The notes under the pieces are model-generated. The model saw only the letters and a program-made list of their open reading frames with translations. It searched no databases and was not told the DNA's origin. Shown here in pieces: positions 25,257 through 36,846 of a stretch of DNA of 64,000 nucleotides. Position numbers and translations under genes: made by a program. The stretch's first letter is position 1, and each line of letters opens with the position of its first letter. The stretch comes from Dioscorea cayenensis subsp. rotundata (lineage: Eukaryota; Streptophyta; Magnoliopsida; Dioscoreales; Dioscoreaceae), in the NCBI RefSeq assembly GCF_009730915.1, contig NC_052471.1, forward strand, positions 23,780,185-23,844,184. The letters run 5' to 3'.

Positions 25257-25332
25257 ATATCACACAATCATGAAAATTAGTATGAGATCACACAATCATC
25301 AAGACGAAGAAAAACATTAAATCATGCCTTGG

Positions 25333-25800
25333 CACAGGATGTGGGATTTTGTAAGGAACTATTCCCAGTCATCCATGTACCTTACAACTTCAAAAAAGGT
25401 GTCATGAGGTTTCCCAGTCCAAGACATACACATTAAAAAACCAAAAAAACAACCAAAAATCAATCTATATTTCATGGATGAAAAGAACAATATACACAAA
25501 AAAGAAAATAGTTTTGCTATGAATCAATGATCACCTCGATCAGGCAGCTGTTTTGATGATGAAATTGGATTGTTGGAGGGTGGGAGCAAATGCAGATAAG
25601 AGGTAGTGAAGGATTGGTGAGATTCAGCATATCAGTGGATGATGGTGTTGACGATGGTCAGGAAATCATGAACAACGACAGATTGGTGAATGACAGTGGT
25701 GAGATGCTGGCGAGGATGGTGGTCAGATTCAACATGTCTGTCAAGGATGGTAAAGAAAATTGTTGGTTAAGTTTCAAGAGTTGAGATATACAGGTACTTT
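25333..25800 (+). repeat. Leading part of duplicated unit C
   Basis: This is a second copy of 22543-23040. It also includes two copies of ATCACACAATCAT just upstream at 25258-25300. It continues without a break into the promoter of fibrillarin copy C. Confidence 0.6.
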
Positions 25801-25884
25801 TTTTTATTTAGAAATGGGCAAAAACGTAAGTTCAAACGTAAGTAATGGGTATTCCCCCAATGTGGGAGAAAATTTTTCCTTTCA

Positions 25885-26822
25885 TGAAGTAGTGGATTGA
25901 TGAAATAGTATAACACCAAACCCTAAATAGTCTAATGGTAAATCCTCCCTTTCCTCTTCCCATTACTGACATAATTAACACCTCAGCACATTTGGGCGGG
26001 GGCTTAATTGTCATTTAACTGACTAGTCTTATTCTACATCGTCTAAAAACAATGCTGGTCCTTGAAAAGTCAATCGCAATTGTTAAAATAATCCAATAAT
26101 AAACACAGTATTTTTAACGGCTGTGATCTCTTAGATAGCTCTAATGCTGTTTCGGACCAAACAGCGGATCGGATCACATAAGTGTGCCGCAAAACCCTAA
26201 ACCATCATTCTCTTCTATATATTGACCCCTTCCCCAAACCCTCATCTTCCAGCCCTTATCGCCGCCAGCCTCTCGTTCTCTCTCTCGATCTTGATCTTTA
26301 TTCTCATCGGCGAAATGAGACCTCCATTAGTGAGATTCTAGTGTTTTTCAATGTCCAAATAGTATTGTTTTGGCTTTTTTGATTGATTTTATGGTTTTGG
26401 ATTGATTTTAGGAAGTGGGCATGGTGGTGGGGGTGGATATATGGGGAAAAGTGATAGAGGAGGGAGGGGGGGAGTGAGAGGATGTGGTGGTGGGTGAGGA
26501 GGGCGGGAAGGTCGTGGTGGCAGGAAAGGCCGCGGACGTGACGGCGGTGGTAGCGGAGGTGGGAAGGGTCATAGAGGACGTGGTGGAGGGATGAACTGGG
26601 GTGGAGTAGGGTTGTCATTGAGCTGCATAGGCATGATGGAGTGTTCATTGCAAAGGGGAGGGAGGACGCTCTTTGCACTAGGAATTTGGTTTCTGGAGAG
26701 TCTGTTTATGGTGAGAAGCGTGTTGTTGTACAGGTGATGGTCTTTCAAAACCCTAAAGTTGCAATCTTTTTAACTTTTCTCTGTTTTTGCCTGATAGTGT
26801 TTGGTTTCTTTGTGCTTCATTG
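25885..26822 (+). pseudogene. Fibrillarin copy C, promoter to intron 2
   Basis: The promoter with AAACCCTAAA and TATA near 26215 is kept. Exon 1 starts at 26315, but its donor has decayed (CCATTAGTGAG where the family has AGAGGTGAG). Exon 2 (about 26412-26733) has the GAR region with frame breaks, then HRHDGVFI and the exon end VVQ-equivalent. The copy stops inside intron 2 at about 26822 and is followed by unrelated AT-rich DNA. Confidence 0.8.
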
Positions 26823-26980
26823 GTTCAAATAAAATATTAACAATGTAAATTTATATAATTTTGTAGAAATTATTGTGAAACTAGCCCTTAAAAGCATTAA
26901 CAATGCAAATATTTGGTTTGAGATAATAAAAACATTTTAGATTAATTTTTTTTCAAATATTAAGTTGTTGGAATATATAA
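26823..26980. other. AT-rich junction between fibrillarin copies C and D
   Basis: Unrelated filler holding two diverged copies of a TTAACAATG(T/C)AAAT block (26837 and 26898 region). Confidence 0.4.
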
Positions 26981-28545
26981 GTACTTTTTTTATTTAGAAA
27001 TGGGCAAAAACATAAGTTCAAACTTATGTAATGGGTATTCCCCCAATGTGGGAGAAAATTATTCCTTTCATGAAGTAGTGGATTGATGAAATAGTGTAAC
27101 ACCAAACCCTAAATAGTCTAATGGTAAATCTTCCCTTCCCTCTTCCCATTACTAACATGATTAACACCTCAACACATTTGGGCGGGGGCTTAATTGTCAT
27201 TCAACTGACTAGTCTTATTCTACATCGACTAGAAACAGTGTGGTCCTTGAAAAGTCAACCACAACAGTTAAAATAATCCAGTAAATAAAGACAGTATTTT
27301 TAACGGCTGTGATCTCTTGGATAGCTCTAATGCTGTTACGGACCAAACAGCGGGTCGGATTATACAAGTGTGCCCCAAAACCCTAAACCTCATTCTCTTC
27401 TATATATTGACCCCTTCCCCAAACCCTCGTCTTCTAGCCCTTATCGCCGCCGGCCTATCGTTTTCTCTCACTCTCGATCTCGATCTTGATCTTGATCTCA
27501 TCGGTGAAATGAGACCTCCAAGAGGTGAGATTCTAGTGTTTTTCAATGGCCAAATATTGTTGTTTTGGCTTTTTCGATTGATATGTATGGTTTTGGATTT
27601 TTTTCAGGCGGTGGGCGTGGTGGTGGGGGTGGATTTATGGGGGAGGAGTGATGGAGGGAGAGGGGAGGGGAGAGAGAGAGAGGATGTGGTGGTGGGAGAG
27701 GAGGGTTGGAAGGTCGTGGCGGAGGGAGAGGCCGCGGACGTGACGGCGGTAGTAGAGGAGGGCTAAAAGGTCGTGGCGGCGGGAGAGGCCGCGGACGTGA
27801 CGGCGGTGGTAGAGGAGGTGGGAGGGGTCGTGGAGGACATGGTGGAGGGATGGAGGGCGGGAGCAGGGTTGTTGTTGAGCCGCATAGGCATGATGGAGTG
27901 TTTATTGCGAAGGGGAAGGAGGACACTCTTTGCACTAGGAATTTGGTTTCTGGAGAGTCTGTGCAGGTGATGGTCTTTCAAAATCCTAAAGTTGAAATCT
28001 TTGTAACTTTTCTCTGATTTTGCCTGGTAGTGTTTGGTTTCTTTGTGCTTCATGTGTTTTTGGTATTTCTTTTTCTCCATAATTAAGATGGAAGTAAGAC
28101 TGAGTATAGGGTGTGGAATCCTTTCAGATCCAAGTTAGCAGCAGTGATTCTTGGCGGTGTTGATAATATTTGGATTGTATGTGTTGGTTCTTACTATATC
28201 TTGAATCTTAACTGTTTGTTTCTCTTTTTGGCCTGTGATTTTTGAGTTTTAGAAAGCCATCCAATGCAGATGTGCTGATTTGTTGCCTCAGAGATTGTTT
28301 TCTTAACCTTTTTTTTTTTTTATCAGAAATTAATGTGTGAATGCTCCTGATCGTCCTCATCTTTTGTTGTAAGATAATTGTATGTTTTGTGCTCTCGAAT
28401 GCCTTATCAACTTTTTGATTAAAGTTTTGTGTCACTGATATAACCTTTATATTTTATGAATTTTAGTTTTATTATGGGATAGTGTTTATATTTTTGTTAT
28501 ATATATTGACTAGTTAATGTTTTTTACATAAAAATATCATTATTA
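26981..28545 (+). pseudogene. Fibrillarin copy D, promoter to intron 3
   Basis: TATA lies near 27399, exon 1 at 27509-27524 (MRPPRG, intact donor), exon 2 at 27608-27966 and exon 3 at about 28081-28176. The GAR region is longer than in the other copies because a Gly/Arg block of roughly 60 bp (around 27711-27800) is duplicated. The frame breaks near 27645. Eight codons are missing in frame just before the end of exon 2. The exon 3 start carries the same lost acceptor and TAA as copy B, so B and D descend from an already dead copy. The copy ends in intron 3. Confidence 0.82.
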
Positions 28546-28550
28546 ATTAT

Positions 28551-28920
28551 TTTTAATAAATTAAAAAATATTTATCCAAATAAATGGAGAGTTCAATCTA
28601 TCTCTCTTTATCTCTATTTTTTTTTATCTCAAACTCTATGAGTGTTATTATGACTTTATTGGTATATTTTTAAGTAGTAACTTATAGCAACACATTTGTA
28701 AATTTGGACGCACAAGCATCAATAAATAATGTATTTAGATAGAAAACAAAGTCATAAAAAAATTTTGTTGAAATAATTAATGTTTTATATGTTAAAAGCA
28801 AACTTAAATTACTTTTGGTCATGAATAAAATAATTTAATTATGTTTGAAAATATAAAATTTCATATAAAATATGAAATTATTTATGCAAATATATATAAA
28901 AAATGCCATGTCAAGGACCG
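28551..28920 (+). repeat. Dispersed repeat, empty-site copy (partner at 59.4 kb)
   Basis: It aligns along its length with 59440-59937, sharing blocks such as CTTATAG(C/T)AACACATTTGTAAATT, TTTGGTCATGAATAAAATAA and CCATGTCAAGGACC. The 59 kb copy has a SINE inserted where this copy has none (around 28763). The repeat seems to resume at about 29318 after an insertion of other DNA. Confidence 0.7.
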
Positions 28921-29315
28921 GCTTTTTTTTTTAATATTACACATTTTATTTTTAATTACATAAATGAGTAGATTTTAAAAAAATTACGTTTCTAGGCAAA
29001 ACGGTAATTTATTTACCGTCTTGCATGCATGCAATTTTTTTTTTTAGTTTTTTTATTTTTTGCAGAATGCCGGATGGCGAGGTTAATTTCAACCCAATGT
29101 TCAACTGTGGCATCACTACCATCTCTCTCCCACCTCCACCACCTTCTTTCCACCTTTGATCATCTTGACCATCATCACCACCATCACCACAACCTTCCAT
29201 TATTCCAAAAAGGGCTTTGTTGCCCCTTTGGCTTTAATTATGACAAAGAGGAGAAGAAAAGAGCTTGTTCTTGTTGTTTATATACAGACTAGTGTGTCAA
29301 CAAAGTGCTTCTCCT
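28921..29315 (+). repeat. Hairpin-bearing dispersed segment (family R), copy 1
   Basis: It carries a 15-3-15 hairpin (AGGCAAAACGGTAAT, loop, TTTACCGTCTTGCAT) at 28994-29026. The same hairpin and flanks appear at 46850-47150 and, inverted, at about 54815-55110. The 29029 open frame over it has a His run and no recognisable homology. It interrupts the dispersed repeat described at 28551. Confidence 0.5.
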
Positions 29316-29424
29316 TTTCATAAAAAATAAATTTTGATAAAAAAATGAAAAACATAAATTTTTTGTATACCGTGTATAAATATAATTTAGCTTTGTTACA
29401 ACCAGCTAGCAGCAAATATTTGAC

Positions 29425-29890
29425 GGGTTAATTTTTTCAAAGGTCACTCAACTTTGCCTTTGTTTCATTTTGGTTATCTAACTTCAATTTGAATCAAAAA
29501 GGTTACTCATCTTTAATTTTTGTTTTCTCCTGCAGGGTCACCATGAAAGTAACTCGATTCATCTATCGGCGTAGGGTCTTTGGAAAAATACGATCGACCA
29601 ATATTGTATCAAATAAGATATGAAATCCATTTGATTTTTCTTTTTATCTTTTTCATATGAAGATGACACTTAATTTATTTTTTTATAATTGTCTAATGTG
29701 TAATTAGAGTGTCCAATATTAGCTGACTGTGTTTTCCCAGTAGCCACGTCAGATAGATGAATCAGGTTACTCGCGGGTGACCTGCCGAAGAAACAAAATT
29801 AAAGATGAATAACCTTTTTGATGCAAATTGAAGTTAGGTAACCGAAATGAAACAAAGGCAAAGTTGAGTGACCTTTGAAAAAATTACTCC
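29425..29890. mobile_element. Long-TIR MITE, Mutator type, 10 bp target duplication
   Basis: Ends are inverted repeats of about 100 bp (left starts GGGTTAATTTTTTCAAAGG, right ends CCTTTGAAAAAATTACTCC). The element is flanked by a perfect 10 bp duplication AATATTTGAC (29415-29424, 29891-29900). Total length is 466 bp with no coding capacity. Long arms plus a 9-11 bp duplication are the marks of a non-autonomous Mutator-like element. Strong arm identity suggests it is fairly recent. Confidence 0.88.
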
Positions 29891-29919
29891 AATATTTGAC
29901 TTTCAGAGGAAAAATTGAG

Positions 29920-30620
29920 AGGTTTTTTTTAATTTGTGATTATGATGTAAATAAAGTTTGTATGGTGACTTATCCATATTATAAAAAAAATCGTTATGTA
30001 ACATGTTTGATTTTTACATTTATTTTCAGCGCAAGGGATTGATTTAAGGTGATGTCCTAATGATATTAAAAAAATTAATAATAACAATAATAAAATAATA
30101 AATAACTATATGTGTATTTTTATGAAATTTAAATATAATAATTAATATAATTTAGTTAAATATTAATAAGTACGAGTTTAATAAAAATAACTTGTATATT
30201 TATTAATTTGGTAAATGTGCATGGAAAACTGATAGGGGGAATGGCAACTAAATTATTAATTATTCAAAAAGTAAGTTTTTCTTAATTTTTTTTATAATTG
30301 TATTTTAAAAAATTGAAAAAAAAAATTATTGTGTATATTGGCTGGTTTAGTAAATATAAATAGAATTTCTCATATAATTTTTGTTTAATTTTCCTATGAT
30401 ATTTGGCTCAAGGAATGCTTTAAGGTGATTTACCAATGACAATGAAAAATAACAAACAATAAAATAATAACTAACTATATTATATGTGAGAATATAATAA
30501 CCATTATATTTAATAGGAATAAGCATAGTATGTTAATTTAATAAATAAAAATGGAAAGTGGATATGGAGAATGCCAACAAAAAAAGTATTAATTATTCAA
30601 AAAGTAAGATTTTGAACAAC
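29920..30620. repeat. Degenerate tandem duplication, about 370 bp unit
   Basis: The two halves share blocks in the same order: TTTAAGGTGAT near 30043 and 30420, runs of AATAATAAAATAATAA, and ATTAATTATTCAAAAAGTAAG at about 30255 and 30590. The region is very AT-rich with no coding sequence. Confidence 0.5.
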
Positions 30621-31560
30621 AACCTTGACTCAGAATTTCCAAAGCGCACACACCAATAAAAGTAAAAAATTATGAAAGAAGAAGTTTCCAAATCACACAT
30701 TGATTAGCTAAATAAATATATATAAAAGTGGGATATGAGTTTTGTGCAACAATTTATGTGTGTAATCAATCAAGTTGGAGTCCAGCATTGAAGTACTCAA
30801 GTTCAAGCTCATTTGAAAACTTGTTGCTTAATACTCAGTTCGAACTCAATCAAGTTTAAGCTCACTCAATTAAGTTCAATAAAGGGTACTATACTTGATT
30901 TAACCGAAGATATTTTTACGTTTCAACTCAAGCTCAAACTCAATTATATATAAAGTAATTTTAAGACAAACCAATATGTATATACATACAAATACAATTG
31001 TATCATTAGATTTAGGAGCACTCGAGTCAAGTATTAAGATGTTTGAACTCAGTCGCTCCACTCAAACATGATCAAATTGAGTTTGAGTTTCCCCGAATTA
31101 AGCTCAAGTAGTTTGTAAGTAATAGTTTGCACTCCTATCCAACATGCAACACTCTTGTTTTTATAATGAAAGACGGAATATTATTAATATAATAATAATT
31201 ACAATAATAATTGATTAATTAGATAAATATTTATATAAATACATAAAGATTATGTATAGTGTTATTGGTCGTCACCGTGGCAACACGGCTATTCCACAAC
31301 ACAAGTTTAAATTTAACACCAAACTAATCTAATACATGTTTAAACTTAACATCAAACCAACTCAATCCAATATATAAAAAACTCCACCCTCAACCTAATG
31401 TCAAACTCATTCAAATATTCAATATATAACAAAACTCAACCCAAAATTTTAAAATTCAAACTACACATCGAACCAATCCACAATACATGTTTAAACTTAA
31501 CATCTTTACCCTCCAACATATAAAAAAATACAAAAACTAAATTATGAAAATGTCATTTTA
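30621..31560. other. Non-coding, with degenerate CTCAAGTTCAAGCTC-type repeats
   Basis: 30770-31130 is dense in variants of CAAGTTCAAGCTCA / GAGTTTGAGTT, as in common plant MITE remnants. 31310-31510 has repeated TTTAAACTTAACATCAAACC-like blocks. I cannot define ends or a family. Confidence 0.4.
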
Positions 31561-31568
31561 TAAACAAG

Positions 31569-31735
31569 CATTAACCCGCCCGGGTCATTGAAACTCGGCC
31601 GGGTCACATCGAGTAACACCGGGTTGATTGCATGTCCGGTCTAATTAAAGACCAGACCGGCTTAGTTACCGGATCACCGGGTCACCGGGTTGACCGATCG
31701 AACCGCCGAGCCAGTCCAGGTTTAATAACACTGCC
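31569..31735. repeat. GC-rich CCGGGTCA repeat remnant
   Basis: A GC-rich island in AT-rich surroundings with repeated CCGGGT(T/C)(A/G) and inverted forms (GACCGGTC-like). Similar CCGGGTCACCGGGTTGACC sequences are widespread short repeats in plants. No target duplication was found. Confidence 0.4.
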
Positions 31736-32855
31736 ATTGATTGAAATATCCCAAAGGGGTTTCACCACAAAAATGAAAAAAAAACCTTTAATCAAGGTTG
31801 TTGAATGTACATACCCTTATAAAGCCCTGAATTTAGGAAAAATTAAGATTCTTGCCCACTTGTCTCTTTTATAGTTAACTATGGGCAATTGTTGTAAATC
31901 ATTTACCTATCTAATAAACCAAAAAAGCTTTTAATAGTGGGAAAAAAAATCTTTATGATGGGGATAAACATAACAATTTTTTGATAAATTTGATGAATAT
32001 ATTTCTATACTATGACTTTATATTATAAATGGTTATAACTTAAAATACAAGAACAAGGCAAACTAAAACCTATATATATATATATATATATATATAACCA
32101 ACAGCAAGTGAAATATAAAGAAAGGATAAAAGACATTTTACTTATTTTCCAACAATAATGTAGGCATCTTGAATTAGAATTTAGATTAAGTATATATATT
32201 AAAAAGAAAAAATGGTTGATTTTACAGCCGTATAAATGCAAATAAAATTTTTGTAAGGTAAAATTTTTCCTATATAAAACACTTATAAATATTTGCAAGG
32301 GTGTATTTGCAAAAAGTCAACAAAAAAAAAGTTCTGATTCATATTGCACTTGATGATGCAGTACAAGAGATTCCAAACAAAATGCAGGACAAAAGGTTTA
32401 TTGTCATGATGCAGTCATTTCTCTTCTTCACTTTAATTTAATTAAACGAAAAAAAAGGAAACAAGAACCCTAGAATTGGTTACTGAAAATCAAACAAAAC
32501 CTCTCAGAAAAGGAAAAGACAAGCAATAAAAGTAATGGAAAAAATTAATCTAGAATCAAAGACATAATTGACACTAAAGTATCATCATTTGTTGAGCATG
32601 AGGGCATCTTCAATTTGGACTTAACCAAATAATTTAATTCAATAAAGTTGTTAATCTGGAGTATTACTGGCAAACAAATGCATTCTATTAATGATTAAAA
32701 AAAAAAAAAGGTCATTGTTAATCAAACTCAAAGAACAACGGATTAACTTTTAACACTCAATTAATGATGACATAATGATGCTTAACTAAAAAAATGTTGA
32801 CTCTATGACAAACAATCACAGGTAGCATCTATCTATCTATATATATATCAGGAAG

Positions 32856-34532
32856 TTATTTGCACCTTGTCAAGGTGAACTCGCATGTGGCATAAGGCCG
32901 AGGTACCACATTATCTTTATTCGTCGTACTTCTGACTGATTTCTCCGGAAAATTCAACTCCTGAAAGCAGAATGACAATATGTTGACTTTAAGAGAAATG
33001 CGCTGAGAAAATAATGTATTTTAAGTTAACATGCTAGATAATGAACTCACGTCGAAATGAACTTTAATCTTTCTTTTTCTTTTGCCTCTACCTTCATCGA
33101 AACACTCATCCTTGGTTCTGCTTGAACTTGTAATATTGAACATATCTGGAGAGAAAAGAAAACCTACCACTTGTAAATATACCAAGGATAATAGACTAGA
33201 GTTATTGCAAGTGAAATTAAATAATGATGAAGGTTACCATCTGACTGTTCTTGCTGAATTGAGTGCCTCAGCTCATCAGGACTTCCGCTGGATTTTGAAA
33301 TGAATTTATCAGCCATAAAATCCAATTGCCCAGAATTAGAACCTGTATTAACTCCATTTACATGTCTTTCTCTGCATTAATACAAGTACCATGAATATCT
33401 CACGCAACAGAAAAGGGTCATACAGAAGCAATAACACAGCATCACCAATGTCAACATCACTAGATATTCATCAAGAAAATCATATTATTGCAGAAATATA
33501 TAACAAAAGCAGCAGGCTTATTTATGCAAGGGTTGATGCATCAATGCAGAAGAGAATACAATTCTATCAAATTGATTCTAGATTATAATAGATAACGAGT
33601 TTACCGCAGGTGCACTCTTCATATTTCTAAGAGAATTGGGATTTACACCACAAGTCTCCTGCTCATTCAGTTCCGAAAACTTTTTGAATACCATCTACAA
33701 TTCCTTCAGAGCATGTAGAAAGTCTAGAGGGTATACAAGAAGATTTGAGACAAGACTTATATCACCCAATGACTTGAAGCCAAACAATAAATTTTGCATT
33801 TAATATTCATACAGTATGTATAATCTGTAATGTATATTATATAATATACTATTATGATTTACCATATGCTGTATTTTTTTTGAGCTATTGAGAGGGCTGG
33901 TCTCTGATCAAGCTCAACCCGATTACTTAAAATCTTGAGCCAAGCTTGACTTGCTTACAAATGGCCTGATCATTTGACAACCCTAATATTAGCATTGATG
34001 CTCAAGAGGTACTTCTATAAATGTAGAGTAAACAAAATAAGAACGGAGGAAAAGTAAACTGAAGATGCTTATCGGAAAGCAAAAACAGATTCACAGAATA
34101 AATGCTATGACTCTTGCCGCAATCAAAACAGTTAGAAGGCAATAGTTTGGATCTAATGCTGCAAAACGCCATGAACATGGAATAGTAAATTAATAAAGAA
34201 ATTCAGCAAAGCAGTCAAGGGAAATTGGAAAGAGCATCTCTCAATTCGAAATATCAAATACAAGATGACATGTATATAATATTAATGGGATATATGAATA
34301 ACTACTATGGCCATCTTTCTTGAGAAAAGATTCATAATGTTCATACCGGCTACCACAGGCTTCCATACAATGCCATTGTCTTTTCTGCTCCCAGATGTAG
34401 TGCTTTCTGAATGAGCACAAACACACACTTCTCTTGAAAGTTCAGAAACTGAATTATCATTGCCTTGATTTATAACAGCAGTTCTTATGCTAGAAGAATC
34501 ACATCTGCAATTTGAGAACTCGGCTAGAGAAC
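32856..34532 (-). CDS. Unrecognised spliced gene, four 3' exons, basic C-terminal domain
   Basis: Candidate coding exons on the minus strand are 34347-34532, 33238-33371 (or ending 33369), 33051-33145 and 32856-32960 (stop TAA at 32856-32858). The last three join in frame through clean GT/AG sites and give a Ser/Asp-rich stretch, then a basic nuclear-localisation-like run GRGKRKRKIKVHF, then a C-terminus ending EFTLTRCK. The 34.4 kb exon ends WKPVVA and can join in frame if the 33369 acceptor is used. Another open block at about 33617-33693 has splice borders but does not fit the frame. I do not recognise the family. It may be a real, fast-evolving nuclear protein or a decaying gene. Confidence 0.42.
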
Positions 34533-35441
34533 CTGTACATTGATCAAGCACAGGGTTATAAACATTAACTGAATTTCCCACCAAAGATTAGAGAAAAGAA
34601 AGTCAATAAAGGATTGTACATATCATTAAAAAATTAGCAAATGAAGCAATAATATCATGAATAGGTAAAACTAAAGAAAAATGGATAACCCCAATCCTCT
34701 TTTGTTGCATATTCTGTCAGTGGAATGTTATGTAGTAACGAATAATATGATGACACGACTGAGATTGAGCAAAATCATAATTAATAATGAAGAAACATTA
34801 TACAGACAAACAAACAACACAGCTTTTGTCAACCATAAATTAACCCTTTTGACGTTGTACATTGGCAAATCAATTTCAAGTCAATCAAATGCTTGAAAGA
34901 ATAACTATAAACTGTTATACATTGTGACGGAACTAACACAAAACGCAAATGCCATTTTTGCAAAAATAATATCATCTAGAAACAAAATAGGACCTAGATC
35001 ACAGTAAGACAAATTTAAAACTTCTGGATGTATCACCATCAAAGTTTTCAACCAGTGTGCTCTAGTACCAAGCAAGAGAAACAAAAGCCATAATTACATG
35101 ACATTTCTTATATCATCGTGTACTGAAATTCAATTTCAATCAAATCACCAGAATCTCATAAACTTACAACCCTAAACAGGGCAATTTTTTAATTAGGGAT
35201 TCACATTGCATCAGCTTTTATCTAAATACAACATGTTCAAAAACCCGAAAATAATCACTTCATTAAAGTTTAAATCCACACACAGAAATCCAAAACAATG
35301 CCCATCAAAGAAACCAAACACTTCCCAAGAAGCCATTGTCAAAATCATGACTTCATCAAGGAACATAATAGAGACAATGCAATTTGTTTAATCTAGAATT
35401 TACATTGCAACCATTTCTCTCCCTATATGCACTTGCTTTCT

Positions 35442-35633
35442 TCAGTGAAAACATACTGTGAAGATCAATGAAAAACCATAAAAATCAAATCTTTGAAGTT
35501 TGAAATCCTCTCCTGTCGCCGGCGGGGTCCTTCTTTTCCAAAGGCCTTCCTCGCCGCCCCCTTCCCTGACGCCCTTCCCTTGCCTGCCACCCCCTCCGCC
35601 ACTCACATTCCCCGTCAGTCCTCCACCTTCCAC
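35442..35633 (-). CDS. Possible first exon of the unrecognised minus-strand gene
   Basis: The Gly-rich open frame starting at 35633 (MEGGGLTGNVSGGGG) is GC-rich against AT-rich flanks, as first exons of plant genes often are. A GT donor follows TTCACA at about 35457. The T-rich DNA between here and 34.5 kb would be the first intron. The link to the exons at 32.9-34.5 kb is inference only. Confidence 0.25.
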   Translation of the reverse strand: MEGGGLTGNVSGGGGGRQGKGVREGGGEEGLWKRRTPPATGEDFKLQRFDFYGFSLIFTVCFH

Positions 35634-35639
35634 CCAACT

Positions 35640-36800
35640 CCTTTCAATGTTTTTTTAAAATATATTTTTAATTTTTTATCTTTATATATTTTTATATATT
35701 TTTATATTTTCATTATTTTATGTTTATTTTATTTTATTTTATTTTTCTGTTGAATGATTTTATTTATTTATTTATTCAGTTGAATGATTTATTTATTTAA
35801 GAAAATTTGAAAAAATATGTATGATTGATTAATGTGCATTGATTTTTAGGGATATGAGAAAAATTAAAGCTTTGATTTAGTAATAAATATTTTTTTTTAA
35901 AATTATGATTAATTTAATAGAAGTTTAAATGAAAGTTATTATTTTTCAAAAATATTTAAATATCAGTTTATTTTATAATTAATAAGATCTTAAATGTAAA
36001 TAATTTATAAAAATTAAATTTATAAAAAAATTTAAACAAATTTAGATAAATTCTTAAATTAAATATGTCGTGTAGATGAGAATTTTTTTAATTTAAAATA
36101 TTATCTATATGTCCTGTAGATACATTAAGCCCTTTATTTTTTAAAATCCTCATCTCTAAATTTTTTTAATAATAATTTTGAAAACTCAAATTTTGAAAGA
36201 CTACCAATAATTATTTTGATACAAAAACATTTATTTCTTTTGATTATAAATAAAAGCTTTTGTAGTTTTTATATTGTTACAATTTTCTTCAACAAATATC
36301 TCAAATAGGTATTTATTAAAATTAAATGAATTTTTATTAAATAAATTACAGGGTTTATTCCAAAATTCTGTTATAGACTTCTAGTTATCTTATTAAGGCA
36401 ACTAAGTCAAAATCATAAAGAAGTCTAAATTTTGATAAAAAAATATTTATTTTGATATATTAATTAATTTTTACTTATTTTTATATAAAAAAAATTAAAT
36501 GTATTTTATAATTTAAAATTTAAAATTTTTGTTAATTAATTATTTTAAAATTTGTAGTTCGCCCCTCTATATAATTTCTGGCTCCGCCCCTGATTATTTG
36601 TATATATAACTTTTTTTTTGTTTTCCGGCAATCCACGAACTATGATTATCTCTTTCTTTATCTATATTTTATTTCCAATATACTAATTAATACTACTTTA
36701 ATTTAAGCATGATATATAAAGGAGTTTCTTTGTTTTAAGTGTGAGGGAATGAAATTACATTTACATATGCATATACCTCATAAAGACAAAGTGTGAGAGG
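35640..36800. other. Very AT-rich intergenic DNA
   Basis: No gene or element with defined ends is seen. Numerous A/T runs. CCTCTATATAATTTCTGGCTCCGCCCC near 36570 looks like the end of a degenerate transposon. Confidence 0.5.
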
Positions 36801-36846
36801 GAATGAAAAAAACAGTTCAACGGCTGTGATCCGTTGGGTTGGGACC

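Noticed and set aside
29029-29292. Frame with a His run (HLDHHHHHHHNL)
   Set aside because: Low-complexity CAT/CAC repeat within a dispersed repeat, with no support as a gene.
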